A DNA stretch of 47,351 nt from Chlorobiota bacterium (GTDB lineage: Bacteria; Bacteroidota; Bacteroidia; Bacteroidales; Marinilabiliaceae), in contig JAADEM010000113.1 of NCBI GenBank assembly GCA_013153405.1, positions 1-47,351 of the forward strand. Direction: 5' to 3'. Of this stretch, positions 1 through 9,200 are shown one piece after another (positions within the stretch are counted from its first letter, which is position 1; the number at the start of each line of letters is the position of its first letter). The notes beneath the pieces were generated by a model. It had not been told where the DNA came from. It made no database searches and saw only the letters and a list, made by a program, of their open reading frames with translations. The translations under genes and the position numbers were made by a program.

Positions 1-271
1 TAGCTTTTTGCAGGATGTAAGATTCTTCTTCGGAAAAATGTAGCAAATCGTTTAATTCTTTATTGTAAGGGTTATTTTTTTCAAGTTTAAAGAAACCGTT
101 TTTATTTTTTTCAATTATTAAACCTGCATTCCTGAAGGTTTCAATATACCGGTAGGCAGTACGCTCTGATACCTCCAGTTTATCTGCAATTTCTTTAATG
201 GTCAGTCCGAAATGTTTGGAGAGTAAAATTATTAACCGTATTACTCTTTCAATTTTTGCCTGATCGTTCAT
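1..271 (-). CDS. Helix-turn-helix transcriptional regulator, WYL/DeoR-like (3' part missing)
   Basis: Reading the minus strand from ATG at 271 gives about 90 residues before the window edge, starting MNDQAKIERVIRLIILLSKH. Residues ~5-60 form an HTH_11-type winged helix: the segment LTIKEIADKLEVSERTAYRY is the helix-turn-helix and IETFRNAGLII the wing approach. This N-terminus is typical of YafY/WYL-family regulators, whose C-terminal ligand-binding domain would lie outside the window, so the ligand cannot be named. It diverges from the metal permease at 441 with a 169-bp gap, so local regulation of that gene is possible but is inference from position. The N-terminal reading is secure; the family assignment is moderately so. 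Confidence 0.75.
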   Translation of the reverse strand, partial: MNDQAKIERVIRLIILLSKHFGLTIKEIADKLEVSERTAYRYIETFRNAGLIIEKNKNGFFKLEKNNPYNKELNDLLHFSEEESYILQKA

Positions 272-382
272 ATTATAATGTTTAATTTTAACGGTATTGT
301 AAATATATGATATTCTTTTTGTATAAATTATAAAGAATGATTCTTATTTAGGTTGTATAAAAAACAAGTTGTGTTTAATAGC

Positions 383-411
383 TTTGTGAAATAATCTGAT
401 TAATATTTTTG
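383..411 (+). promoter_or_regulatory. Putative Bacteroidota-type promoter of the NicO permease
   Basis: TTTG at 383-386 and TATTTTTG at 404-411, 17 bp apart, match the Bacteroidota -33/-7 pattern (TTTG, TAnnTTTG). A start site near 418 would leave a leader of about 23 nt before ATG 441. An overlapping second -7-like box, TACTTTTG, lies at 415-422. Pattern match only. Confidence 0.5.
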
Positions 412-440
412 TGTTACTTTTGCAAACCTAAACTGTTGAT

Positions 441-1166
441 ATGGAACAAACATTCATTCATTACCCTTTTCTTTTTGGTCTTTTTGCTGCATTCCTGCAC
501 GTATTGGCAGGACCTGATCATCTGGCAGCGGTGGCACCCATAGCATTGAACAGTAAACTGAGGTCCTGGATGGTAGGGTTGTCGTGGGCAATAGGCCATA
601 TAACCGGAATGATGATAATAGGAGTGCTGTTCATCTATTTTAAAGAGTATATTCCTGTTGAGCTTATTTCGGCTCATAGCGAACAGCTGGTCGGATTTAT
701 GCTGATACTTATCGGTTTCTGGGCATTTTACCGTTTGTGGAAAATGAATCGTGTAACTTATCACGAACATCAGCATCTGCACGTAGACGAAGAGGGGAAT
801 GCATTTATACATAATCACGGCCACTCACACGAAGAAACTAAAGCACACGCACATCCTCATAAGGAAAAAAGCAAACAAACTTACTGGGCTGCACTTACTA
901 TTGGTATACTTCACGGTCTTGCGGGAGTGTCACATTTTCTGGGTGTGCTTCCCACACTTGCATTTGAAACAAGCTGGCAGTCGGCCCTGTACCTAATAGG
1001 TTTTTCGGCAGGTACAATAGTTGCAATGGTATCGTTCTCAATGATACTGGGATATGTAAGCAATTTTGCCGAAGAGCACAGAAAAGTCACAATCTCGAAG
1101 TGGATAAACGGAGTTGCAGGATTTGCTGCTTTATTTGTCGGTGTTTTATGGATAATGCAGAATTAA
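441..1166 (+). CDS. NicO/UreH-like nickel/cobalt permease family membrane protein
   Basis: A 241-residue polytopic membrane protein. The first hydrophobic segment carries H20-VLAGP-D26-H27, the HX5DH-type metal motif of the NiCoT/NicO/UreH superfamily, and a second related motif HGLAGVSH lies at 158-165. Between the two halves is a cytosolic-type loop (~105-145) very rich in histidine, as in RcnA/NicO proteins, which probably buffers or senses transition-metal ions. Family knowledge suggests Ni/Co (or related divalent metal) transport across the inner membrane; direction and metal are not readable from sequence. SerB follows after 25 nt, so the two genes are probably cotranscribed although functionally unrelated. 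The HTH regulator at 271 diverges from it. Confidence 0.8.
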   Translation: MEQTFIHYPFLFGLFAAFLHVLAGPDHLAAVAPIALNSKLRSWMVGLSWAIGHITGMMIIGVLFIYFKEYIPVELISAHSEQLVGFMLILIGFWAFYRLWKMNRVTYHEHQHLHVDEEGNAFIHNHGHSHEETKAHAHPHKEKSKQTYWAALTIGILHGLAGVSHFLGVLPTLAFETSWQSALYLIGFSAGTIVAMVSFSMILGYVSNFAEEHRKVTISKWINGVAGFAALFVGVLWIMQN

Positions 1167-1191
1167 CAAAAAAAGAAGATTTAACCTGAAA

Positions 1192-2409
1192 ATGGACAAT
1201 GAAATTATTTTGCTGAATATAAACGGGGAGGACAGGCCCGGAATCAGCTCATCACTTACCGATATTTTATCAAAATATGATGTTCAGATACTTGATATCG
1301 GACAAGCTGTAATACACGACAGTTTGTCTCTTGGTATAATGTTTCGTATACCTAAAGAGATTGAGTCTTCTCCGATTCTGAAAGACCTGCTATTTAAGTC
1401 GTATGAATTAAATGTTCAGATAAAATTTACCCCTGTAAGCGAGGATGATTACAACGAATGGGTAGGACATCAGGGCAAAAAACGTTATATAATTACACTT
1501 ATTTCACGCCAGACAACAGCTTTACAACTGTCGAAGCTTACTGAGGTCATTTACAGGCAGGGATTAAATATTGACATTATTACCCGCCTTACCGGACGTC
1601 CTAAGCTTGATAATATCGATGACAGTTCGAAATCAAGTATTGAGTTCTCAGTGAGGGGAAATCCTGTGGATGAAACAGCTTTTAGAAAAGAGCTGATGGA
1701 GATATCCAAATTGACCGGTGCCGATATTGCATTTCAGGAAGACAATATTTTCAGGCGTAACCGGCGTATGGTTTGTTTCGACATGGACAGTACCCTGATT
1801 CAGACTGAGGTTATTGATGAACTTGCCAAACGTAACGGAGTGGGCGATAAGGTTAAAGAAATAACAGAAAAGGCGATGCGTGGTGAGATCGATTTTAATG
1901 AGAGTTTTATTCAGAGGGTAGCCTTGCTTAAAGGGTTGGAAGAGAGTGTGATGGAAGATATTGCACATAGCCTGCCCATAACCGAAGGTGCTGAAAAGCT
2001 ATTCCGAACATTGAAAAAGTATGGTTTCAAAACGGCTATTTTATCGGGAGGTTTCAGCTATTTCGGTCGATACCTTCAGCATAAGCTGGGTGTAGATTAT
2101 GTTTATGCGAATGATCTTGAAATAAAAGATGGTAAACTCACAGGAAAACATATCGGTGAAATTGTGAATGGTGAGAAGAAAGCGGAAATGCTGAAAAAAA
2201 TAGCTTTTAAGGAAGATATACACCTCGAGCAGGTGGTAGCCGTAGGTGATGGTGCCAATGACCTCCCGATGCTGAACCTTGCAGGGCTTGGTATAGCATT
2301 TCACGCCAAACCAAAAGTAAAAGCCAATGCACGACACTCAATCTCAACTATCGGCCTCGATGTTATACTTTACCTCATGGGCTTCCGTGACAGAGAGATA
2401 GAGCAGTAG
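1192..2409 (+). CDS. serB: Phosphoserine phosphatase with N-terminal ACT domains
   Basis: 405 residues. Residues ~5-80 and ~98-180 are two ACT-like domains (opening with IILLNINGEDRPGIS), and ~190-400 is a HAD phosphatase. Catalytic motif I is D197-M-D199-S-T, motif II lies around SGGFSYF (285-291), and motif III is GDGAND at 352-357. It hydrolyses O-phospho-L-serine to L-serine, the last step of serine synthesis; the ACT domains probably sense serine or another amino acid. The start was chosen because it places the first ACT strand at the N-terminus, 25 nt after the preceding stop. Its pathway partners serC and serA lie at 39070-41145, far away on the same strand. Confidence 0.95.
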   Translation: MDNEIILLNINGEDRPGISSSLTDILSKYDVQILDIGQAVIHDSLSLGIMFRIPKEIESSPILKDLLFKSYELNVQIKFTPVSEDDYNEWVGHQGKKRYIITLISRQTTALQLSKLTEVIYRQGLNIDIITRLTGRPKLDNIDDSSKSSIEFSVRGNPVDETAFRKELMEISKLTGADIAFQEDNIFRRNRRMVCFDMDSTLIQTEVIDELAKRNGVGDKVKEITEKAMRGEIDFNESFIQRVALLKGLEESVMEDIAHSLPITEGAEKLFRTLKKYGFKTAILSGGFSYFGRYLQHKLGVDYVYANDLEIKDGKLTGKHIGEIVNGEKKAEMLKKIAFKEDIHLEQVVAVGDGANDLPMLNLAGLGIAFHAKPKVKANARHSISTIGLDVILYLMGFRDREIEQ

Positions 2410-2410
2410 C

Positions 2411-2472
2411 TTGTTAATGGTTAGTTGGTTTGTAGGTTGGTTGGTTAGTTAGTTGGTAGGTTAGTTGGTTGG
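2411..2472 (+). repeat. Low-complexity GGTTAGTT/GGTTGGTT tract
   Basis: Imperfect tandem T/G-rich tetramer and octamer units immediately after the serB stop. There are no unique spacers, so it is not CRISPR. It probably arose by slippage. Confidence 0.7.
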
Positions 2473-2552
2473 AGTTCAGGAGTTTGTGCCGGATGATTTT
2501 TTGATTTCTTAAGTTCCTCAACAAAAGGATCACGTATTGCACGGATGATTTT

Positions 2553-2655
2553 CGTTCTTTCGACGCTTACCGTTCTGTCACTTCGTTCGGAACGGTAAGG
2601 TCTTGGAAAGATTGTGAGGGCTTTCAAGACATTGCCAACGGCAATCGTCGCGACA
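2553..2655 (+). repeat. Dispersed element B, copy 1
   Basis: Shares TTCGACGCTTACCGTTC and the following text with the reverse complement of 11252-11348. It contains a perfect 10-bp dyad CTTACCGTTC (2566-2575) / GAACGGTAAG (2590-2599). Two copies in the window, in opposite orientations. Confidence 0.65.
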
Positions 2656-2909
2656 ATGGAAGCAACCACGGATTAACGTGAATTCTTGTTTTCAATTCAA
2701 CAGTTTAACAATTCCTCAAATCCTCAAAAAGCAACCACGGATTAGCACGGATGGTTTTTGATAAACCGCTAATGACGCGAATTTACGCGAATTCTTTTTT
2801 GCAATTTATCAGTTTATCATTTCCTCAGTTCCTCAACAATAAACCGCGAATTATCACGAATTTTGCGGCAAAATTCCCGCCAAACCCGACATATCTTACA
2901 TCTTTTAAT

Positions 2910-3041
2910 GAGGATGTCCCAAAAGTCGTCATTCCGATTAAAATGAAGGAATCTCTAAATTTACAAATTTTGAGAATCAATAGATTGCTTCGTCGTTTCT
3001 CCTCGCAATGACATCTGTTTTTTACTTTTTGGACATCCTCC
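2910..3041. repeat. Palindrome-ended element A, copy 1
   Basis: The left end GAGGATGTCC (2910-2919) and right end GGACATCCTC (3032-3041) are exact inverted repeats, extended by CAAAAGT / ACTTTTTG. The interior contains CGTCATTCCG...GAAGGAATCTC and ATTGCTTCGTCG...CCTCGCAATGAC, a text found in many bacterial intergenic regions and often mis-called as tiny proteins. It lies between converging serB and yitT. Confidence 0.85.
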
Positions 3042-3112
3042 AATAATGGTATTTTGCTCCTATGGAGCTTTAACAGTTCCCCGATTCCTCAATTCCTCAA
3101 TAAGCAAGTGTG

Positions 3113-4018
3113 TTACTCATTCACTTCCTGCAGAGGCTTAAATCCTTCACCAAGAATTTCTGCAGTATTCATCACCGTAAGAAATGCATTGGGATCTATA
3201 AGTTTTATCATGGCTTTCAGGGTGGCAAGTTCACGCCGGGTAATTACTGTGAAAATAATCTTTTTGCCTTTGCCGCTGTATAATCCTTCACCTTCAAGAT
3301 AAGTGCCGCCACGTCCTAGTGAAAGCAATATGCGCTCTTTTATCTCCTGATGTTTGTCTGAGATTATAATAAGTGCTTTTTCATAATTTATACCATCCAG
3401 CACAAGGTCGATGACTTTACCTGTGACATATATTGTTATCCATGAATAAAGAGGTACTTTCCAGTCTTTAAAAACTATAAGTCCGATGAGTACAATAACA
3501 GAGTCTACAGTTATTAACAACTGACCTACAGGTAGCTTAGTGAATTTTGCAAGTATCATTGCAATAATATCAGAACCACCTGATGTTGCTTTTGATCTGA
3601 ATATTAAACCCAGCCCCAGTCCAATGATGATACCTCCGAATATACTAGACAACAATAAATCGTCTCGGAGTCCGAGAGGATCATTCTCACCGATAAAAAA
3701 TGTAAGTGAATCCATGAATATAGTTGAGAGAATCATTCCTACTACTGTTTTTATGCCAAACCGCGGACCCAGTATCTTAATTCCGAGATAGGTTAGGGGA
3801 ATGTTCAGAAGCAAACCAAAAGTACCTACAGGGATGGCTGGTATTAGTTTGTGAACAACTATACCTATACCGTAAACACCTCCTGGCACAATATTGTATG
3901 GGTTGATGAAAAGAACATAACCTAGAGCCAGAATGAATGCACCCAGTGTAACCTTGGCATAATCAAAAATAACTGCATAAAGCTTTTTTCCGTAAATTTG
4001 AGTCTGAAGATTTTTCAT
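3113..4018 (-). CDS. YitT family membrane protein (DUF161 + DUF2179)
   Basis: 301 residues from ATG 4018 (MKNLQTQIYG). An upstream in-frame ATG at 4066 would add 16 residues lying across the promoter, so the shorter start is preferred. Five to six hydrophobic helices span ~20-210 (for example FILALGYVLFINPYNIVPGG and IFGGIIIGLGLGLIF). A soluble C-terminal DUF2179 domain occupies ~225-300 (ALIIISDKHQEIKERILLSL...TVITRRELATLKAMIKLIDP). This is the standard architecture of YitT/YpjC-type proteins, whose transport substrate is unknown. It converges with serB and diverges from the nitrilase gene at 4149. Confidence 0.88.
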   Translation of the reverse strand: MKNLQTQIYGKKLYAVIFDYAKVTLGAFILALGYVLFINPYNIVPGGVYGIGIVVHKLIPAIPVGTFGLLLNIPLTYLGIKILGPRFGIKTVVGMILSTIFMDSLTFFIGENDPLGLRDDLLLSSIFGGIIIGLGLGLIFRSKATSGGSDIIAMILAKFTKLPVGQLLITVDSVIVLIGLIVFKDWKVPLYSWITIYVTGKVIDLVLDGINYEKALIIISDKHQEIKERILLSLGRGGTYLEGEGLYSGKGKKIIFTVITRRELATLKAMIKLIDPNAFLTVMNTAEILGEGFKPLQEVNE

Positions 4019-4038
4019 GTCTGTAAAATTTTGAGCCG

Positions 4039-4067
4039 CAAAAGTAAATATTTTTGTGATATGCAAA
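4039..4067 (-). promoter_or_regulatory. Putative promoter of the yitT-family gene
   Basis: On the minus strand TTTG (4067-4064) and TACTTTTG (4046-4039) are separated by 17 bp, a good match to the Bacteroidota consensus, 20 bp before the ATG at 4018. This box also argues against the start at 4066. Confidence 0.6.
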
Positions 4068-4148
4068 ACAATAATGTCTTAAAAAGTTTAATATTTAACA
4101 TGCGGTGGTTTCACAAGGTGTTAAGTTAATGATTTTAAAATACAACTA

Positions 4149-4937
4149 ATGGATTCAAGACTCACGGTAACATATCTTCAGCAGGATATCATATGGGAAG
4201 ATACTGAAGCAAATCTTAAAAAGCTGGATGCTATTGTAGATAAGGTAAGTAGTAATACTGATCTTTTTATCTTGCCGGAGATGTTTCATGCAGGTTTTAC
4301 AATGCGTCCCGAAAAAATAGCGGAAAGCGGTGATGGAAAAGTAATCAGATGGATGAAAGATACAGCGGCTAATAACGGTTTTGCCATAATGGGGAGTGTA
4401 ATAATTTATGACGATGATGCATTTTATAACCGGTTGTCTCTGGTACATCCTGACGGCAGAACTGATTACTACGACAAAAGGCATCTGTTCAGCATCGGAG
4501 GGGAGAATGAGAATTACCGTCCGGGTAATCGTCGTGTAGTGATGGAGGTGAATGGCTGGAGGATACTTCCTTTGATATGTTACGATCTTCGGTTTCCGGT
4601 GTGGAGCAGGAACCGTAACGATTACGATTTGCTTGTGTATGTGGCCAACTGGCCCGAACCCCGACGTGAAGTGTGGCAAACACTGCTTAAAGCAAGAGCT
4701 TTGGAAAATCAGAGTTATGTGATAGGCGTAAACAGGGTGGGAGAAGACAAAACAACTTCTTATGCCGGTGACTCAAAGGTTCTGGACTTTAAGGGAAAGA
4801 CAATAAGTGAGGCAGAAGAGAACAAAGAAGGGCTTGTAACATCTGTATTGTCTCTGGATGAGCTTAAAGCTTTCCGCAAAAAATTTCCTGCATGGAAAGA
4901 TGCAGATGGTTATATTTTATTGGGGGTTGATTATTAA
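4149..4937 (+). CDS. Nitrilase-superfamily omega-amidase (YafV-like)
   Basis: 262 residues covering a complete carbon-nitrogen hydrolase fold. The Glu-Lys-Cys triad is visible: E44 in ILPEMF, the lysine of YYDKRHLF (~112), and the cysteine of ICYDLRFPVW (~144). The spacing and the phrases WPEPRREVWQTLLKARALEN and GVNRVGEDK match the YafV/Nit2 omega-amidase branch, which hydrolyses alpha-ketoglutaramate or alpha-ketosuccinamate to the keto acid and ammonia in methionine-salvage-type transamination cycles. The substrate is inferred from the branch. Monocistronic: it diverges from yitT, and a 176-bp A+T-rich gap separates it from the efflux operon. Confidence 0.85.
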   Translation: MDSRLTVTYLQQDIIWEDTEANLKKLDAIVDKVSSNTDLFILPEMFHAGFTMRPEKIAESGDGKVIRWMKDTAANNGFAIMGSVIIYDDDAFYNRLSLVHPDGRTDYYDKRHLFSIGGENENYRPGNRRVVMEVNGWRILPLICYDLRFPVWSRNRNDYDLLVYVANWPEPRREVWQTLLKARALENQSYVIGVNRVGEDKTTSYAGDSKVLDFKGKTISEAEENKEGLVTSVLSLDELKAFRKKFPAWKDADGYILLGVDY

Positions 4938-5113
4938 TATGATAGCATCCAACAATAATTAATGTTTTTTATGAATACTGAGTTATAAAGTCATTGAATA
5001 ATTAAGGATTAAACTTTAATTTTTAAATATAAAATTCAATGATTTTCTACTTTCAGAACAATTACCTGTGTTCGGGTGTTATTTATTCAGATGAAACAAT
5101 CAAACCATAAATT

Positions 5114-6259
5114 ATGAAAAATACCCTCTTGTTGCTGCTGCTCCTTGCAGTACTTGTTTCCTGTAACGGAAATAAACAAAAAGAAGTTCCTTTACAGGAG
5201 ATACCTGTAATAAAAGTCAAAAAACAGGATTTAAAAATGTTCACTCTTTTTGTGGGACAGGTGTATGGATATAAGGATATCCCTATCAGAGCGAGGGTGG
5301 AAGGATATCTTGAAGGAATTCATTTTAAGGAAGGTTCAGGGGTAAAGAAAGGGCAACTGCTTTACACTATCGACTCCCAGCCGTTTGAAGCTGAAGTTGC
5401 AGCCAATCAGAGCAAGCTTGCCGAAGCAAAGACTATGCTTATTAAGGCTGAAGCAGAATATAACCGTTATAAACCTCTTGTGAAGACTAATGCGGTCAGC
5501 AAGAGTGATTACGATGCTGTTAAGGCACAATATGAAGCAGCAATAGCAGCCGTTGAAGCTGCAAAAGCCAGGTTGCGTATCGCAAACATTAACCTGAGTT
5601 ATGCCAGAATTAAATCACCTATCGATGGTATAATAGGAAAAACTATGGCAAAAGTTGGGGAGTTTGTAGGAAGAGATCCTAATCCGGTTATTCTTAATAC
5701 GGTTTCACGTCTCGATAGTATCAGGGTTGAGTTCTTTATTTCTGAAAACCAGTATCTGAAGCTGGCAAGATATATGATAAATGTAGATACTGTTTCGATG
5801 GATATGGATACCGGTGAAAGGTCGAAAGACCGCCTGCAGCTTGTATTGTCAGACGGAACACTTCATAAATACCGTGGCCACATCGACTTTATTGACCGTG
5901 GTGTGGACAGCCAGACAGGAGCGATGCTCATTCAGGCTACATTCCCCAATCCTGACCGTCTTGTGAGACCCGGCCAGTATGCCAAAGTAAAAATAGAACA
6001 GGATGACGGGATGGTACTTGCCTTGCCACAGCGATGCATAAATGAGATTCAGGGAAGTTATTCTGTTTATGTGGTAAATAAAGATAATGTTATAGAACCC
6101 CGCATTGTTGTTGTTGGTGATAAGTCGGTTGATATGTGGGAGATTAAGGAAGGCATAAAAGAGGGAGAACTGGTTGTGATAGATGCAATCCAGATGGTAC
6201 GTAAAGGCCAGAAAGTAATTCCTAAAGAAACAGAGTTTAAAAGCAAAGCAAATATTTAA
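5114..6259 (+). CDS. RND efflux periplasmic adaptor (membrane-fusion lipoprotein)
   Basis: 381 residues. The signal peptide ends in a lipobox LVSC with C17 as the lipidated residue. The order is typical of AcrA/MexA: lipoyl half-motif (VEGYLEGIHFKEGSGVKKGQ), alpha-helical hairpin rich in Ala/Lys/Glu (~90-160), second lipoyl half (ARIKSPIDGIIGKTMAKVGE), beta-barrel and membrane-proximal domain. It bridges the inner-membrane pump and the outer-membrane channel. First gene of a three-gene operon, with only 11 nt to the pump gene. I see no regulator nearby. The 176-bp upstream gap contains TACTTTCA at about 5049 as a weak -7-like box. Substrate unknown. Confidence 0.93.
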   Translation: MKNTLLLLLLLAVLVSCNGNKQKEVPLQEIPVIKVKKQDLKMFTLFVGQVYGYKDIPIRARVEGYLEGIHFKEGSGVKKGQLLYTIDSQPFEAEVAANQSKLAEAKTMLIKAEAEYNRYKPLVKTNAVSKSDYDAVKAQYEAAIAAVEAAKARLRIANINLSYARIKSPIDGIIGKTMAKVGEFVGRDPNPVILNTVSRLDSIRVEFFISENQYLKLARYMINVDTVSMDMDTGERSKDRLQLVLSDGTLHKYRGHIDFIDRGVDSQTGAMLIQATFPNPDRLVRPGQYAKVKIEQDDGMVLALPQRCINEIQGSYSVYVVNKDNVIEPRIVVVGDKSVDMWEIKEGIKEGELVVIDAIQMVRKGQKVIPKETEFKSKANI

Positions 6260-6270
6260 TAGTCACAATT

Positions 6271-9200
6271 ATGTCGGAAAAAGGAGGTAATTTTTTTGTC
6301 CATCGGCCTATTGTGGCTATGGTTATAGCCATTGTAATAGTTATCGTAGGTACGATATCTCTTATAGGGCTTCCTATCGAACAGTATCCAAATCTTACGC
6401 CGCCGATTGTTCAGGTGAGTGCTACCTATACCGGTGCAGATGCGATAAGTGTTGAAGAGTCGGTGGCCACACCGCTTGAGCAGGAGATAAACGGAGTGGA
6501 TAATATGATCTATATGAAATCCACTAATGCCAACGACGGTACAATGAATATTCAGATATCGTTCGAGGTAGGCACTGATCCTGATATGAGTACGGTACTT
6601 GCACAAAACAGGGTGTCGGCTGCATCGGCTAAACTGCCGTCGGCCGTTACAAAATATGGCGTTACTACCAAAAAAATGCTGCCCAATACGTTAATGCTGG
6701 TGACGCTGACTTCTGACGGTACATACGGTCAGGAATTTCTTGGAAACTACGCATTGATTAATATAAAGGATAAGCTGGCCCGTATCAAGGGGATAGGGAG
6801 TGTTAATGTGCTTGGAGCATCAGATTATTCAATGCGTATCTGGATTAAACCCGACCGTCTGGCACAGATGGGGCTTACGGTTCCTGAGATTATAAATGCC
6901 ATAAACGACCAGAATGTTATTGTTCCGGGTGGTAAGTTTGGTGCAGAGCCGGCTCCTCCGGGAACAGAGTTTACTTACACAGTTAGTATGCCGGAGCGTT
7001 TTAATTCGCCTGAGGCATTCGGTAATATTGTTGTTCGAACAATGCCTGACGGCTCGCAGGTGAAACTGAGGGATGTGGCTACTATAAAGCTTGGTGTTGA
7101 GCGTTACAATATGATACCTAGGCTTAACGGCGAAACGGCTGCTATAATTGCCCTTTACCAGGCACCGGGAGCTAATGCACTGGAGCTGGCATCAGCTGTA
7201 AAGAAGGAGATGGAAATCCTTTCCGGAGAATTTCCCGAAAGTATTAAATATGATATATCGATGGATACCACACTTGCCATTACCGCCGGTATCCGCGATA
7301 TTGTTGTTACTCTTATTATTGCTCTTATTCTGGTGATATTTGTTGTTTTTATCTTCATTCAGGACTGGAGAGCAACCCTTATACCGACCCTTGCAATTCC
7401 CGTATCATTGATTGGCGCATTTATGTTTTTCCCGATTCTTGATTTTTCTATAAATGTTCTTTCACTGCTTGGGCTTGTTCTTGCTATCGGTATCGTTGTT
7501 GATGATGCCATAGTTGTTGTTGAAGCGGTGCAGGTGAATATTGAAAAGGGAATGAGTACGAAAGAAGCAACCCTGGATGCAATGCGCAAGGTTACGGCCC
7601 CTGTTATTGCCACAACATTGGTGCTTATCGCTGTGTTTATTCCTGTTGCAGGAATGGCGGGTATTACCGGACGCCTTTATCAGCAGTTTGCAATTACGAT
7701 AGTGGTCTCGGTTATAGTGTCATCGGTAAATGCACTTACATTAAGTCCAGCTCTGGCATCAATTCTGCTTAAGAAGCCCAAGCCATACAAAGGTTTTCTG
7801 GGGTGGTTCTTTAAGAAGTTCAATAACGGTATGGACCGCACAACGGACTCCTATATGAGTTTTACAAATGTTGTTACCCGCAAGCTGAAAAGGAGCGTTA
7901 TTTTTATTTTAATAATGACTGTGGGTGCCGGTGTTTTCGGATATCTTCTGCCCGGCGGTTTTATGCCTGAAGAGGATATGGGATATTTCTTTGTGAATAT
8001 TCAGCTGCCTAATGCTGCATCAATACAGCGTACAGATGAAATTACAAAACAGGTAGAGGATGTGGTGATGGGACTCGACGAAGTTAATTTTGTCACAACA
8101 GCTACCGGATACAGTATTCTTTCGGGAGCAATGACATCAAATACTGCTTTTTTGTTTATCAGCTTAAAAGACTGGTCGGAGAGGGATATGACTGCTGCCG
8201 AAATAATAAAGCGGCTCAATATGCAGTTTCACAGCAGGATTAAAGGAGGACAGGTTTTTGCTTTTGCACCGCCTGCTATTCCCGGGCTTGGCAATGGTTC
8301 AGGTTTCAGTATAATGATTCAGGACAGGGGTGGCAATTCCATTGATTACCTGGCCCAGAATACTATGAAGTTTATTTCAGAAGCTAGCAAGAGGCCTGAA
8401 ATAGGCAGGGCGACCACAACATTCCGGCCTGATGTTCCGCAAAGATATATGGATATTGACAAGGAGAAAGCATTGAAGCTTGGGATAAAGCTGAATGACC
8501 TTTACACTACAGTAGGAGCATTTATGGGTGGAGCATATGTGAACGACTTCACACGGTTTGGACGTCTTTACAAGAGTTATATTCAGGCAGAGCCGGAGTA
8601 TCGTGTTAATGAAGCCGGAATAAACGATTTTTTTATTAAGAACAGTGCAGGCAAAATGGTACCGCTATCAACGGTGGCAACCATAGTTCCTGTTTCCGGC
8701 CCTGACTATACCACCAGGTTCAACCTTTACCGTTCCATTGAGGTTACCGGAGTACCTGCCGAAGGATACACTTCGGCCGAGGCAATGACAGCACTCGAGG
8801 AGGTTGCTGCATCAGTCTTGCCGGCTGATGTGGGATATGCCTGGAATGCAATGTCGTATCAGGAGAAAAAGGCGAGCGGTTCGTTGGGTATGATACTTAC
8901 ATTCTCACTGATATTTGTATTCCTGATACTTGCCGCGCAGTATGAAAGCTGGTCGCTGCCGCTGAGTATTCTGCTCGGAACGCCTTTTGCCATCTTTGGA
9001 GCTTTCTTTGCCCTTTGGGCATCAAGGTTATTCAGTCCGACATTTGAGAACAATATCTTTGCCCAGGTATCTTTTGTGATGCTGATAGGTATGGCAGCAA
9101 AAAATGCCATCCTGATAGTGGAGTTTGCAAATGACGAGTTCAAAAAGGGACTAAGCTTGTTCGATGCAGCCATTAAAGCTGCCCGTTCACGATTCCGGCC

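Larger units (their letters stand above)
2410..3112. repeat. Gene-free repeat island I (convergent serB/yitT gap)
   Basis: 703 bp without a credible gene. In order it holds: a low-complexity GGTTAGTT-like tract (2411-2472); element B (about 2553-2655) with a palindrome; degenerate copies of CCACGGATTA and CGCGAATT-type words with 'TTCCTCAA' strings (2661-2860); a 32-bp tail ending in ACATATCTTACATCTTTTAA (2878-2909); element A copy 1 (2910-3041); and element D with the palindrome GCTCCTATGGAGC (3057-3069). The same modules recur in inverse order at 10926-11500. Open frames here are fragments of repeats. Confidence 0.8.

Noticed and set aside
2411-2472. Possible CRISPR-like array
   Set aside because: Short T/G-rich units without unique spacers: low-complexity slippage only.
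2910-3041. Element A as a transposon with its own transposase
   Set aside because: At most ~130 bp with no coding capacity and no visible target-site duplication; at best a non-autonomous element.
2751-3043. Open frames on both strands over repeat island I, for example a 72-residue minus-strand frame with CHCEEKRRSN
   Set aside because: They are translations of element A; this text is a well-known source of spurious small proteins and has no start or codon signal of a gene.
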